DNA of 64,000 nt from Leptospira meyeri (GTDB taxonomy: Bacteria; Spirochaetota; Leptospiria; Leptospirales; Leptospiraceae): positions 1,396,001-1,460,000 of the forward strand of contig NZ_SORO01000001.1 in NCBI RefSeq assembly GCF_004368965.1, read 5' to 3'. Position 1 is the first letter of the stretch; each line of letters opens with the position of its first letter. Position numbers and translations under genes: made by a program. The notes beneath the pieces are model-generated. The model was not told where the DNA came from, did not search any database, and was given only the letters and a program-made list of their open reading frames with translations. Of this stretch, positions 10,265 through 19,463 are shown in pieces.

Positions 10265-13200
10265 TCACTCTTGGTATGTTTGGATTTCGCTTTGTGCTCG
10301 TTTCAAAAAATTTGCCAGAGGCATTCTCTGTTGAGAAATTTTACCATCTTCTAAATTTACCAGCAAAGATAACAGAGATCGATTAAAATATACATCTGCG
10401 TAAACCAATCCCTTGGACAAAGACACATCTATTTTATTGATCGTATAGCTATCTGTTATACGATCAATAATGAAATTTTGCGGAGAAATAACATTTAAAG
10501 CGCTTTTCCCAAAATCACGTCCAATTTGGAAAATGGAAAAAAACAAATCCAGGTTGGCTACAGGTTCACTCAAATCTCTTACCGATATGTTAAGATCTGC
10601 TTTTAGTTTTCCATCATCAATTTTATCTCGAACTTTGGGAGCCATCAATTGTTTTAAATCAATATCTCTTATTAGAAAATTTCCCCGAAATTCCATTGAT
10701 TTAGGATCCAGATTTCCTAAGTTAAAGACCATGTTTTTTCCAAGAACCAATCCATCCAGAGAATAGGATCGTAAGGATTCTATGTTCGCATAATTTTCTT
10801 TATATTCAATGGAAGCAGTAAGACCTGGTCCGTCTTTTTGCCGTTTCACATACTCAAATGGTAAATTTGGTATACTGGGATGTGTTCCGAGGACATGTCC
10901 AATTGTTAGGTTAGCAGGTTGGTTTCTTCCATAGTTTTTTATAAATATTGATTTATCACCAACAATCAAACTATCTTCAACATTACGTGCGAGGTTATGT
11001 TGGATTGGAATTTTTGCGATTACTTCTTCCAAAAGGTATGCTTTGCAATGTTCCCCAGGACATTTTTGATTGTTATAAGCAATCACCGGGACTTTAGAAT
11101 GGAATTCACCAGTAATATCATAATCACGAATTTTTAAATTTAGCCCCAGATCTCCCTGAAAACTAATTCCTTTGGTTAGATACTCTTTAGTTGCGGATAC
11201 AAGACCAAAAGATAAATCTAAATTGCCAAAATAAGGACCTAACGGTGGTTTTGGTTTTCCCGTTTTTCCTAACTTACCGCTTGCTGCTAAATTAAAAATA
11301 CCACCGAAGGCATTCATTTTTAAAGTTTTGATTAAAATTTCGTTTGTATCGTTTCCAGAAAGAGAAAGATCCGTAACCAATTTCAAATCTTTCATTTCCA
11401 ATCCAGGTAATTCTGCACCTAAGTCTGCTTTAATTTGTTTTGAAGTCTCTGATCCAGAATAACGAGCATTCAGTTTTAATTTTGGATGATTTCCTAATAG
11501 ATTTTGGAGCGGAGATACTTTCTCTTTTAATACCAAAGGAAGGACAAGCAAAAGATTAGATGTATATACGTTTAAACTTAATGGAGCTAAGTTTGCCGAA
11601 AGGTGGGAACCCAGTTGTACATTCCCTTTTAGGTCCAATTCCAACGCTTTGTTACCTGTGATGGTTTTTTGATCGAGCCTTAAGTTGGTAATTTTGATTT
11701 CCGATAATCCAAAGGGTCGATCAAAAAGTAAATCTGCATTTAGACTAAGGCCGAGTAAAGAAGAAGGAGAACGAGAACGATCCAACTGGTAACGGAAACC
11801 GTCAATTTTTGCATTTGTCTGAATGGAAAGTGTTGCAAATGAATCTCCTAAAACATCAGCCTCCATTTTCAGTTTTCCACCTAAGTTTGAGATATATTCA
11901 CCTAACTGAAGTTTATCTGTGCTTAAATGAAGGCTTAATCCTTTTGGTTCCGAATAATCACCAAAGAATGATAACGAGGCTCCGTTATAATTGATATGAG
12001 AAGGGGCCATGACGAAGGTATTTACGTAAGGGAAAGGTTTCTCAGCAGTTTGAAGTTTGGTATCGGCAAAATTCAATCGGGATCCAATGTCGATTAATGC
12101 AGAAGAAATCGAATGGGCTTTGGATTTTCCCATCTTCAAGAATAACTGATTTGCTTTTAGTTTTAAATTTGCTTCTGCATTTTGCCAATCTCCACGAATG
12201 CCTGTACCTTCCAGAGAAAGATCTCCTGACAATTTCATTTCTGGGATAATCCCAGATAATTGATCCAGTGATCTTTGTAAAACTGTGAGTTGCATATTGG
12301 ATTGTACAACCGCAATGTCAACTTTAGGTTTTTCCTTTGAAACATCCAAAATGGAACCAGAAAAACTAAGCCAAGATTGACCAAGGACTCTCAGATCCAA
12401 CTGGTTCAATCTAATCTGATCCAATTGGTTATCATAATGAATATCAGATAACAGACGTAAGCCTAACTGAACTGGTTTTTTCCGAACTTCTAGTAAAATA
12501 TCATCCTTACCAATGTCTGTTGTGAACAAAAACATTTCGGGAGACACTGTCCGGTCCCATTCAAATCGTAAAGAAAAAGGAACTGTTTGTTTCCATCGTA
12601 ACTCTGTTGAATCTAAATCCAGTGGAATTGGTTTGGAGGCATTCAGAGAGAGGAGAATATGATCGATTTGATTGAGTGCGGAAAGATCAAATGGAATCGA
12701 TGTGAATCGATTGGTCTCCAATTCCGTTTGCAAAGAAATATCTTGGACAGAAAAAAAATGTAAGCGACCTGTATCTCGTTTTAGTTGAAATTCGACCGCA
12801 TCCATATTGATGTAGACACTTGCCTGTAACGGAAGATAGGTTTTGATTTCTTTTAGTGGCGTTTTTGATTCCGGAGCAGGTTCCTGCTTTTCTGCTTTGT
12901 TTTGTTTTAGGAGAGAAACAAAATTCCAGTGGCCCAAACTTTCTTCAATTTGGATTTTTCCATTCTGCATACCAATTTCAGAGATTTTAAGTTTTCCAAA
13001 AACCAAAAGAGGAAGGTTGTAACGAAGGCAAAGTCGTTTTGCTTCCACAATGGGTTGGCTTTCAAAGGGAGCGCCTGGATAGAGTCGAAAGTCCTCTATC
13101 TCAATCCCGAAAAACAGAGAAAAACTACGAAAGTTCCCCTCCATTTTTCCCAATGTAAAACGAGATACAAGTTTGGGAACAATTAGATCCGCTGTGAAGG

Positions 13201-13297
13201 CATTGAATAAAGATTTATAAAGTAGGAAAAGGACAAAAAGTCCACGAAAGGTTTTTGTTTTGGCGATTCCTAAACTTACCTTCAGGATTGGATTCAT
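10265..13297 (-). CDS. AsmA/YdbH-like inner-membrane-anchored protein
   Basis: A 1010-residue protein with one N-terminal membrane segment (about residues 18-36) and a long, repetitive, beta-rich periplasmic body. LFFGIEIEDFRLYPGAPF and the repeated leads such as LSLEGTGIRGDW and LGLNLKIRDYDITGEF fit the AsmA/TamB/YdbH fold, a hydrophobic groove that bridges the two membranes. Near the C-terminus SYTINKIDVSLSKGLVYAD is the usual AsmA-type end. A CPGEHC pair occurs at about residue 750. The gene follows the STAS gene by 21 bp and precedes the DUF1318 lipoprotein gene by 7 bp, the same partnership as ydbH-ynbE-ydbL. I infer phospholipid transport or outer-membrane homeostasis. AsmA and TamB relatives cannot be told apart here. 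Confidence 0.7.
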   Translation of the reverse strand: MNPILKVSLGIAKTKTFRGLFVLFLLYKSLFNAFTADLIVPKLVSRFTLGKMEGNFRSFSLFFGIEIEDFRLYPGAPFESQPIVEAKRLCLRYNLPLLVFGKLKISEIGMQNGKIQIEESLGHWNFVSLLKQNKAEKQEPAPESKTPLKEIKTYLPLQASVYINMDAVEFQLKRDTGRLHFFSVQDISLQTELETNRFTSIPFDLSALNQIDHILLSLNASKPIPLDLDSTELRWKQTVPFSLRFEWDRTVSPEMFLFTTDIGKDDILLEVRKKPVQLGLRLLSDIHYDNQLDQIRLNQLDLRVLGQSWLSFSGSILDVSKEKPKVDIAVVQSNMQLTVLQRSLDQLSGIIPEMKLSGDLSLEGTGIRGDWQNAEANLKLKANQLFLKMGKSKAHSISSALIDIGSRLNFADTKLQTAEKPFPYVNTFVMAPSHINYNGASLSFFGDYSEPKGLSLHLSTDKLQLGEYISNLGGKLKMEADVLGDSFATLSIQTNAKIDGFRYQLDRSRSPSSLLGLSLNADLLFDRPFGLSEIKITNLRLDQKTITGNKALELDLKGNVQLGSHLSANLAPLSLNVYTSNLLLVLPLVLKEKVSPLQNLLGNHPKLKLNARYSGSETSKQIKADLGAELPGLEMKDLKLVTDLSLSGNDTNEILIKTLKMNAFGGIFNLAASGKLGKTGKPKPPLGPYFGNLDLSFGLVSATKEYLTKGISFQGDLGLNLKIRDYDITGEFHSKVPVIAYNNQKCPGEHCKAYLLEEVIAKIPIQHNLARNVEDSLIVGDKSIFIKNYGRNQPANLTIGHVLGTHPSIPNLPFEYVKRQKDGPGLTASIEYKENYANIESLRSYSLDGLVLGKNMVFNLGNLDPKSMEFRGNFLIRDIDLKQLMAPKVRDKIDDGKLKADLNISVRDLSEPVANLDLFFSIFQIGRDFGKSALNVISPQNFIIDRITDSYTINKIDVSLSKGLVYADVYFNRSLLSLLVNLEDGKISQQRMPLANFLKRAQSEIQTYQE

Positions 13298-13318
13298 TAG
13301 TAGAATCGCCTCGTGCGA

Positions 13319-13660
13319 TTAATATTCGAAGGAGTCTTCAGCCTCTTCCAGAGTTTTATAAATCTCGAAAACGCTAGAAAGTTTTGTAATTTCCATTAGG
13401 TTCTCGATATCGGAATTTAAGTTCGCAAATACAAGTCTACCATTCAGGCCGTCGATGTGTTTATAAATATTTAGAAACGTTCCTAATCCAGCGGAGTTGA
13501 TGAAAGGAACCTTTTTCAAATCTATAATAAACTTAGGGACTTGGCCTTTTTTGATGTACTGTTCAATCTTTTCAGACAGCTCGAACTCATTTCCGGCTTT
13601 GATGGCACCTTCAATTTTAATGATGTGCACGTCGTTTTTACTAGTAACTTTGATTTTCAT
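13319..13660 (-). CDS. STAS-domain anti-sigma-factor antagonist
   Basis: A 113-residue single-domain STAS protein. Strand IDLKKVPFINSAGLGTFLNIYK carries the conserved NSAGLG loop, and Ser56 is the expected phosphorylation site of SpoIIAA/RsbV-type antagonists. Unphosphorylated forms bind an anti-sigma kinase and free a sigma factor or other partner. No anti-sigma kinase gene is adjacent. The next gene upstream encodes a sigma-like HTH protein, which could make a small regulatory pair, but that is inference. Downstream, 21 bp away, the AsmA-like gene begins, so this may be the first gene of the envelope operon. Confidence 0.85.
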   Translation of the reverse strand: MKIKVTSKNDVHIIKIEGAIKAGNEFELSEKIEQYIKKGQVPKFIIDLKKVPFINSAGLGTFLNIYKHIDGLNGRLVFANLNSDIENLMEITKLSSVFEIYKTLEEAEDSFEY

Positions 13661-13723
13661 AACCCTTCGGAAGGTGGTGTTGCCATTAAGATCATTTGAT
13701 TTTGCTGAATGTAAAGCAAATTT

Positions 13724-14542
13724 TTATGCATAGTACAATAAATCTTTGCCGGCCCTTCGGAGTTGATGTTTTCCCTGTGACAAATGGTTGCGAACTGCCT
13801 TTCTGGAAATTCCTAAGACCTTTGCAATCTCTCGCTCCGAAAGAAAACTGCGATCGATTGTTTTTGTTCTTCGTAAAATCCAGAGTTTCTTTTGTTTGAG
13901 ATACCATTTCCGCCGATTCTGATCCGTTGCTTCATAGAGTTTGCGTGTGTACCTCGTAATCATCCCTGAAAGTCGGGATAAAATTTGGCGCTGTCGCAAC
14001 CGTTTCTCATCTAGATCCCGATAAAAAATATCAATGTCATGGTTTGTTTCACGTAACTTCCAAAGCAAGAGTTGTTTTAGATTCTGTTTCATTGGCAAAT
14101 CAAACTGTAAGGACAAAACGAGTGCCGTTAGGGCTGGTAACTTTTCCAATTCCGCCTTCAGCGGGTTTTCAATGTCTAAAATGTCGATTGGATTCTCCTC
14201 ATTGGCCGGGAGATCATAGTTCCATAGTTGTAAATACAACTCCCCCGACTCAGAAATTTCAGTCCGACGGAACCTATTCCGATACTGATTGAAGGCATAA
14301 GTAACAAAAAAGCCAAGAACATTGGTTATATGGTAGTTAAGACTCAAAATCCACATTTTGGGAAATACTTCCAAAATCGTCACTACCATCTCACAACTTT
14401 CATCTTCCGTAATTTTCCTTTTTTTAGCCAACCGGTCTACCATCCAGATAGGTAATTGTTCTTTCACAATATTAAGATCATGATTGGCTCTTGCTTCTGC
14501 GATCAAAGGTAAAATTTTTTCATCTAGTATTCTTGGTAACAT
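13724..14542 (-). CDS. sigma-factor-like DNA-binding protein
   Basis: A 272-residue protein. The last 40 residues (SEREIAKVLGISRKAVRNHLSQGKHQLRRAG) form a clear sigma-70 region 4-type helix-turn-helix. The middle, with NVLGFFVTYAFNQYRNRFRR, could be a divergent region 2. A long helical, charged linker (about residues 150-225, rich in Arg, Lys and Leu) separates them and is longer than in ordinary ECF factors. It could therefore be an atypical sigma factor or a sigma-like regulator. It is followed after 63 bp by the STAS antagonist gene in the same direction. I cannot name the regulon. Confidence 0.6.
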   Translation of the reverse strand: MLPRILDEKILPLIAEARANHDLNIVKEQLPIWMVDRLAKKRKITEDESCEMVVTILEVFPKMWILSLNYHITNVLGFFVTYAFNQYRNRFRRTEISESGELYLQLWNYDLPANEENPIDILDIENPLKAELEKLPALTALVLSLQFDLPMKQNLKQLLLWKLRETNHDIDIFYRDLDEKRLRQRQILSRLSGMITRYTRKLYEATDQNRRKWYLKQKKLWILRRTKTIDRSFLSEREIAKVLGISRKAVRNHLSQGKHQLRRAGKDLLYYA

Positions 14543-14636
14543 GGATGGAAGTTATAAATCACCCATTTAAGAAAGAAACTTTATTATAATATATGAAGAG
14601 AGAGTATCTTCCGTTTTATGAACTTGGTTTGTTCAA

Positions 14637-16013
14637 CTACGAACTTTTAAATTTATTTTTTTCGATTAACAGAAGTGAGACTGAAAGTATCACATGAAAT
14701 AAATTAAAAAAAGCAAAAGGGAAAAACGACATTACAGAAATTCCGAGCGAAGTAGACATAAAAGCACCGCAGCTATTCCAAGGAATTAGTGGTGATGTGA
14801 TGGTTCCAGAATCCTCTAATGAACGCGAGATGTCTTTTTCTGGAATGGAATTTTCCTCAGCTAAACTTCGGAAGGCACGAGCAGGAATTACAAGCGATAA
14901 GTATTGGTCTGCCGTTACTAAATTCAAAAGGAACGATGTTGCCATAGTCGAAAGAAGTATGTCCCATTTGTCCTTTGCCCAAATTTTGATTTTGATTAGT
15001 ATTTCGTTCAAATAACCATATCCTTCCACAACCGCACCAAACCAAACAGCTGAAAGTATTAGTATTTCCGTAGGAAGAATTGCAACCACGCCTCCCCCAC
15101 TTAAAAACCGATCCAAAACCTCGTTGCCAGTATTTGATTCAAAACCAAAAACTAATGTTTCCCAAATCTGCCATTGGATACCAAGTTCAACTATACTAAA
15201 TCCAATGGCTGATACAATTCCAAGTATCAATGAAATCCTAATATGCAATTTAAAAAATGAAGACCCGAAGACAAGAATCACAGGAATTAACTTGATCCAT
15301 AAAATACTGGAAGAAGGTAGAGAAAAAATAAGTCCCGGTTTTAAAGATAATTCCGCATTCGCATGAGAATTCAAAACGTAAAGATTTAAAATATAAAACC
15401 CTAATATAGCAATCCCAAAACTAATGCATGTTGTCTTTAACATATGTTGGATATGTTTCCAGATAGGAACATGAGTTAAACTGGATGCCAAATTGGTTGT
15501 ATCAGAAAGAGGGGACAATTTATCTCCAAAATAACAGCCTGAAACAATAGCTCCAGCTGCCATCGTTCCTGGAAACGAAATGACTTCGGCAACTCCCATG
15601 AGTGCAACACCCAATGTACCAGCAGTGGTCCAAGAAGAACCAGAAACCATAGCGGCAATGGCTGCAACAACTGCCAACGAAGGCAAAAAATAATCAGGCT
15701 GCAAAAACAAAATTCCTGCCTGAATCATTGTTAAAAGTACTCCTGAATAAGCCCAAGATGCGATGAGCATGCCAACAAAAAAAAGAATCTCCATTGCCGG
15801 TAATACAGAGAAAAAATTTTTGCGAAAAGATGATTTTAAAAATACAGACTTTCGATACCTTCGTTGCAAAAAAGCAATGAGACCAGCAACCAACAAAGCT
15901 AGAGGATGAGGGTATGGAACAATCCATACAAATCGAAAAAAAAGAATCGAAAGAATTAAATAAAAAAGCGGAGAGAGCGAAAAAAACATAGAGTGTGTTT
16001 TCTCGCTCTTCAT
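14637..16013 (-). CDS. NhaC-family Na+/H+ antiporter
   Basis: A 458-residue polytopic protein with about eleven or twelve predicted membrane segments. The motif GCYFGDKLSPLSDTTN (about residues 160-175) is the signature of NhaC-type antiporters, and GSSWTTAGTLGVAL just before it also fits. A second conserved stretch, PLIPWNSCGAFMSTSLG, lies near the C-terminus. Members exchange sodium (some malate/lactate) for protons across the inner membrane. Substrate preference cannot be read from sequence alone. The gene lies 95 bp downstream of the sigma-like gene's start and 123 bp after the Nramp-like gene, on the same strand, with no clear overlap. Confidence 0.85.
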   Translation of the reverse strand: MKSEKTHSMFFSLSPLFYLILSILFFRFVWIVPYPHPLALLVAGLIAFLQRRYRKSVFLKSSFRKNFFSVLPAMEILFFVGMLIASWAYSGVLLTMIQAGILFLQPDYFLPSLAVVAAIAAMVSGSSWTTAGTLGVALMGVAEVISFPGTMAAGAIVSGCYFGDKLSPLSDTTNLASSLTHVPIWKHIQHMLKTTCISFGIAILGFYILNLYVLNSHANAELSLKPGLIFSLPSSSILWIKLIPVILVFGSSFFKLHIRISLILGIVSAIGFSIVELGIQWQIWETLVFGFESNTGNEVLDRFLSGGGVVAILPTEILILSAVWFGAVVEGYGYLNEILIKIKIWAKDKWDILLSTMATSFLLNLVTADQYLSLVIPARAFRSLAEENSIPEKDISRSLEDSGTITSPLIPWNSCGAFMSTSLGISVMSFFPFAFFNLFHVILSVSLLLIEKNKFKSS

Positions 16014-16136
16014 ACTTTAAAGAAAAGTAATATTGATATAATAGATGGAGAATCCAAATAAAAACAAAATGCCAAACCATGAAAGTAAATTCATCCAAGG
16101 TTTTGGTCTTTGTTCTTTGGGAATCTCTTTTCCAAA

Positions 16137-17273
16137 TCAAATCAAATGATGAATAAGAGCAAGCACTGGCGCATTCAAAAAAGAAACTGTAGTCGCAAAA
16201 TCCACCAAACTCTTCATATTGGTTCTAAAAAAAAGCAAAATCAAAATGGAACCCACACCTACAAGAAGGATCCAATACCAATACAATTTTTCAGTGGGAA
16301 ATTTTTCCAACGATTTGAACAATCTGCGGCTTGCGTTAGAAACCACCCTGGGATAAGCATCAAAACAAGTCAGTGTTGTAGAGAACATTGTAAAAAATGC
16401 AGCAATCAAAATAATGGGGTAAGACCAGGAACCAATGGCCGTTGTATACAACTTAACAAGTTCTGAAGCAAAACTCACTGCCTGTGAAGAAAACTCCGCT
16501 CCCGTATTGTACATCATGTTTGCACCGAGTGCCAAAAAACAAACAGCAAGTAAGGTTGTCCCAATATAACCAATATTAAAATCGATCATCGCATATTTCA
16601 TAGGAGGAAGTTTGCCATCGGGTGTTTTTTTCGCTAAGGTCCAATCTGACTGCCATACCGCAGCTTCAATAGGAATTGGCATCCAACCCATAAGGGCAAT
16701 TAGGAAGGCTACGTCTCCAAGTTCCGAAATTGAAAAAGTTTTTCCGGCTGTTTCTAATTTGGGAATTCCTGCATAAAAGGAAAGGACCATGGCAACGATA
16801 GTTGAAATGGTTAACAAAACGACTATCCATTTCATAAGGCCGTCTAAAGCAGCAAATTTACCAATCGCAAGTAAAAGAAAACAGAATATTAGAATTATGG
16901 AACAAAGTAACCAAGGTTCCATTGAAATACCAAGAAGATTGGAAAATAATCCTGATGTGACAAGCGTTATAGTAGCGACTATAATACACATTGTTCCAAC
17001 GGAAATTAGAAAAAAAATCCACACTGGCAGTCGACCCAATGATTCATACCCATCTAACAACGATTTACCGGTAATGATGGTATATCTGGTTCCGACGACA
17101 AAAAAAGGATATTTGATCAAATTAGCAAATAGAACAACGAAAAGTAATCCGTATCCATATACGGCACCAGCCCGAGTCGATTGCACAAGATGGGAAACAC
17201 CAACGGCAGCTCCTGCATAAAGAAGGCCTGGACCAAGATAAGCTAAAAAAGGAAATCGTCTCATTTTGGACAA
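16137..17273 (-). CDS. divergent Nramp-family transporter lacking the DPGN metal motif
   Basis: A 378-residue polytopic protein of Nramp type, recognisable from FLAYLGPGLLYAGAAVGVSH at the N-terminus and GWMPIPIEAAVWQSDW in membrane helix 6. In metal-transporting Nramps helix 1 carries DPGN and helix 6 carries MPH. Here helix 1 reads GVSH at the DPGN position, and helix 6 keeps only MP, with IPIEA after it. The canonical Mn/Fe-binding residues are therefore absent, and the substrate may be another ion or something else. It is shorter than typical Nramps (about 400-450 residues). It lies between the NhaC gene and the hybrid kinase gene on the same strand. Confidence 0.75.
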   Translation of the reverse strand: MSKMRRFPFLAYLGPGLLYAGAAVGVSHLVQSTRAGAVYGYGLLFVVLFANLIKYPFFVVGTRYTIITGKSLLDGYESLGRLPVWIFFLISVGTMCIIVATITLVTSGLFSNLLGISMEPWLLCSIILIFCFLLLAIGKFAALDGLMKWIVVLLTISTIVAMVLSFYAGIPKLETAGKTFSISELGDVAFLIALMGWMPIPIEAAVWQSDWTLAKKTPDGKLPPMKYAMIDFNIGYIGTTLLAVCFLALGANMMYNTGAEFSSQAVSFASELVKLYTTAIGSWSYPIILIAAFFTMFSTTLTCFDAYPRVVSNASRRLFKSLEKFPTEKLYWYWILLVGVGSILILLFFRTNMKSLVDFATTVSFLNAPVLALIHHLI

Positions 17274-17314
17274 AATGACTGGTTGGATTAGTTTTTGCTA
17301 CTCTATTCGAAGGT

Positions 17315-19285
17315 CTATTGATTCAAATAGTGAAATAGAATTTGATTGAGGGCTAAAATATCGATCGGTTTGGTCAAAAATTGGTCCATTCCCACATCAA
17401 AACATTTTTTTCGTTCTTCATACAAGGCACCTGCGGTGAGTGCAACAATGGGAACGGAATGACCAGATGGTTGTTTGCGAATTTCTGTGACTGCTTCTAA
17501 TCCATCCATATTTGGCATTTGAACATCCATAAAAACTAAATCAGGAATTAAATCACGGAAGAAACGAACTCCCTCGAGTCCATCCACGGCTTCCACAATT
17601 TTGGCTTTGGGGATGTATTTCAGAATCATACGTTTTAGCAGGTTACGATTCATTTCATTGTCTTCTACCACCAAAATTTTTGGTGAAATTTCATTTAGTT
17701 TTGGGTGGTTTCTATTGGAAACAAAATCCTTATCTAGTTCATTTTCCAAAGCCACCATTTGGTTTGGAGTTTGCCCCTCAGCACTACATTCAATCACAAA
17801 TCGAAATTCTGTTCCAACTCCCAATTTGGATTGGACCTCAATTTCTCCTCCCATCAAATCTAACAAAGATTTTGTGATGCGAAGCCCAAGACCAGTCCCG
17901 CCATACCTTCTTGTTGAATTAGATTCTCCTTGCCAAAAGGATTGAAAAAGATGAGATTTTTGTTCTTCCGAAATTCCGATTCCAGTATCGGTAATGATAA
18001 ATTCCAATTTTGTTTTTTGGGGTGAGGCTTGGGCCGCACTCACTTTTAATACAACTCCGCCTATTTCTGTGAATTTCACAGCATTCCCAAGCAGATTAAT
18101 TAGAATCTGGCGTAACCTAGTCGCATCTACCAAAATAATTTTTGGCAATTCAAGTCCAACTTCGAGTTTGAGATCAATTCCCTTTTCATTGGCTTTCCAT
18201 TTGAGAACACCTAACGAATCGTTGATGATTTGTTCCAAACTGGATGTCACTTCATTCAAAACCAATTTTCCAGCTTCAATTTTTGAAAAATCCAAAATAT
18301 CATTGATGATACCCAAAAGTCCGTGTGCACTGCTGATTGCATTTTGCACATACTCCCTCTGGTCTGAAGTTAAATTAGTAGTTAGTAATAATTCATTAAA
18401 CCCGATCACTCCATTCAAAGGAGTCCGAATCTCGTGACTCATATTCGCAACAAATTCTGATTTTGCTTGATTGGCCCTTTCCGCTTCTTTTTTGGCATTG
18501 AGAAGATGTAACTCAGCATTTTTTCGATCTGTAATATCGTTTAAGTGAACTACAAAATAGGAAGGTTTTCCACTTCGATCCTTCACTAAAGTATTAGAAA
18601 TCTCCACCCACAAAATATTTTGATTTTTCGAAAAAAACCGTTTTTCATAAATCATATTCTCTTTCGAACCACTGAGGGCCAATTCTCGAAATGAATCAAA
18701 AACTTGTTTGTCTTCTTCATAAGCAAACTCATTTGACCTTCGTCCGATGAGTTCGTATGATTCGTAACCTAACATCGATTCTAGTTTTTTATTCACTCTG
18801 ACAAAACGTCCATCTAAATCCAGAAGACAAACTCCAACTCCAGCATTATCAAAACTCATGCGGAATCGTTCTTCGCGATCTGCCAGTTCTTCTTGGAACT
18901 TACTTTCTTCCGTAATGTCACGGTTGATCGCAATCAGTCCAATTGTTTGTCCAGATTTATCTTTTAAAAAACTGGCTGCAGATCGAATTTTCAATTTCTG
19001 CAAATTTTTGTTGTATTGGTATACTTCGCCTTGCCAAATTCCCTTGGTTTGGAGTTCCGAAATCCGACCTTCTCTTGTGGTTTCATTTTGTTCCGTTTTT
19101 AAAATGGAAACGGTAGATTGTCCGATCACTTCTTTTGCCGTGAATCCATAAATACGTTCAGCGGCTAAATTCCAATTTATGATTCGGAATTCCATATCTG
19201 TGACAATTACTGCGTCATAGAGATATTGTAAAATTAGCGAAGAATACACCTCGCTCGGAATTAAATTTTCCATTACCCAAATCAC
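17315..19285 (-). CDS. hybrid sensor histidine kinase (PAS-PAS-HisKA-HATPase-REC)
   Basis: A 656-residue cytoplasmic hybrid kinase with no membrane segment. It has two PAS domains (about residues 15-125 and 140-255, each ending in an INRDITE- or LNDITDR-type motif), a HisKA domain with His284 in NMSHEIRTPLNG, an ATPase domain with N-box NLLGNAVKF, DTGIGIS and GGTGLGL, then a receiver domain (VVEDNEMN, phospho-Asp in FMDVQMPNMDG, Lys in TKPID). I start it at GTG 19285 because AGGGAG lies five bases before it, whereas the in-frame ATG at 19273 is too far from that site. A 7-bp inverted repeat (CGTAGAT/ATCTACG, 19328-19349) lies just upstream. No partner output gene is adjacent. Confidence 0.9.
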   Translation of the reverse strand: MIWVMENLIPSEVYSSLILQYLYDAVIVTDMEFRIINWNLAAERIYGFTAKEVIGQSTVSILKTEQNETTREGRISELQTKGIWQGEVYQYNKNLQKLKIRSAASFLKDKSGQTIGLIAINRDITEESKFQEELADREERFRMSFDNAGVGVCLLDLDGRFVRVNKKLESMLGYESYELIGRRSNEFAYEEDKQVFDSFRELALSGSKENMIYEKRFFSKNQNILWVEISNTLVKDRSGKPSYFVVHLNDITDRKNAELHLLNAKKEAERANQAKSEFVANMSHEIRTPLNGVIGFNELLLTTNLTSDQREYVQNAISSAHGLLGIINDILDFSKIEAGKLVLNEVTSSLEQIINDSLGVLKWKANEKGIDLKLEVGLELPKIILVDATRLRQILINLLGNAVKFTEIGGVVLKVSAAQASPQKTKLEFIITDTGIGISEEQKSHLFQSFWQGESNSTRRYGGTGLGLRITKSLLDLMGGEIEVQSKLGVGTEFRFVIECSAEGQTPNQMVALENELDKDFVSNRNHPKLNEISPKILVVEDNEMNRNLLKRMILKYIPKAKIVEAVDGLEGVRFFRDLIPDLVFMDVQMPNMDGLEAVTEIRKQPSGHSVPIVALTAGALYEERKKCFDVGMDQFLTKPIDILALNQILFHYLNQ

Positions 19286-19463
19286 AAAAACTCCCTACGA
19301 AAAAAGTGCAAGCGATAACCGACAATTCGTAGATATGGGTGAATCTACGTATTTTCAGAAGGACACCTCTTCCATTCGATAAGACTCGTCGTTGATAGGT
19401 TTTTTAGAAAATTAAGTTATTTGAATGGACCAAACGTGAACCTTGCTGCTGGCTTTTTTTATT

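Noticed and set aside
15694..16140. A 148-codon minus-strand frame over the NhaC start region
   Set aside because: It lies out of frame over the well-supported NhaC gene and the gap before it, with odd Phe/Cys/Ser-rich composition and no motif.
19328..19349. CGTAGAT/ATCTACG inverted repeat upstream of the hybrid kinase as an operator
   Set aside because: Only seven base pairs with an eight-base gap and no repeat elsewhere noted, so it is too weak to list on its own.
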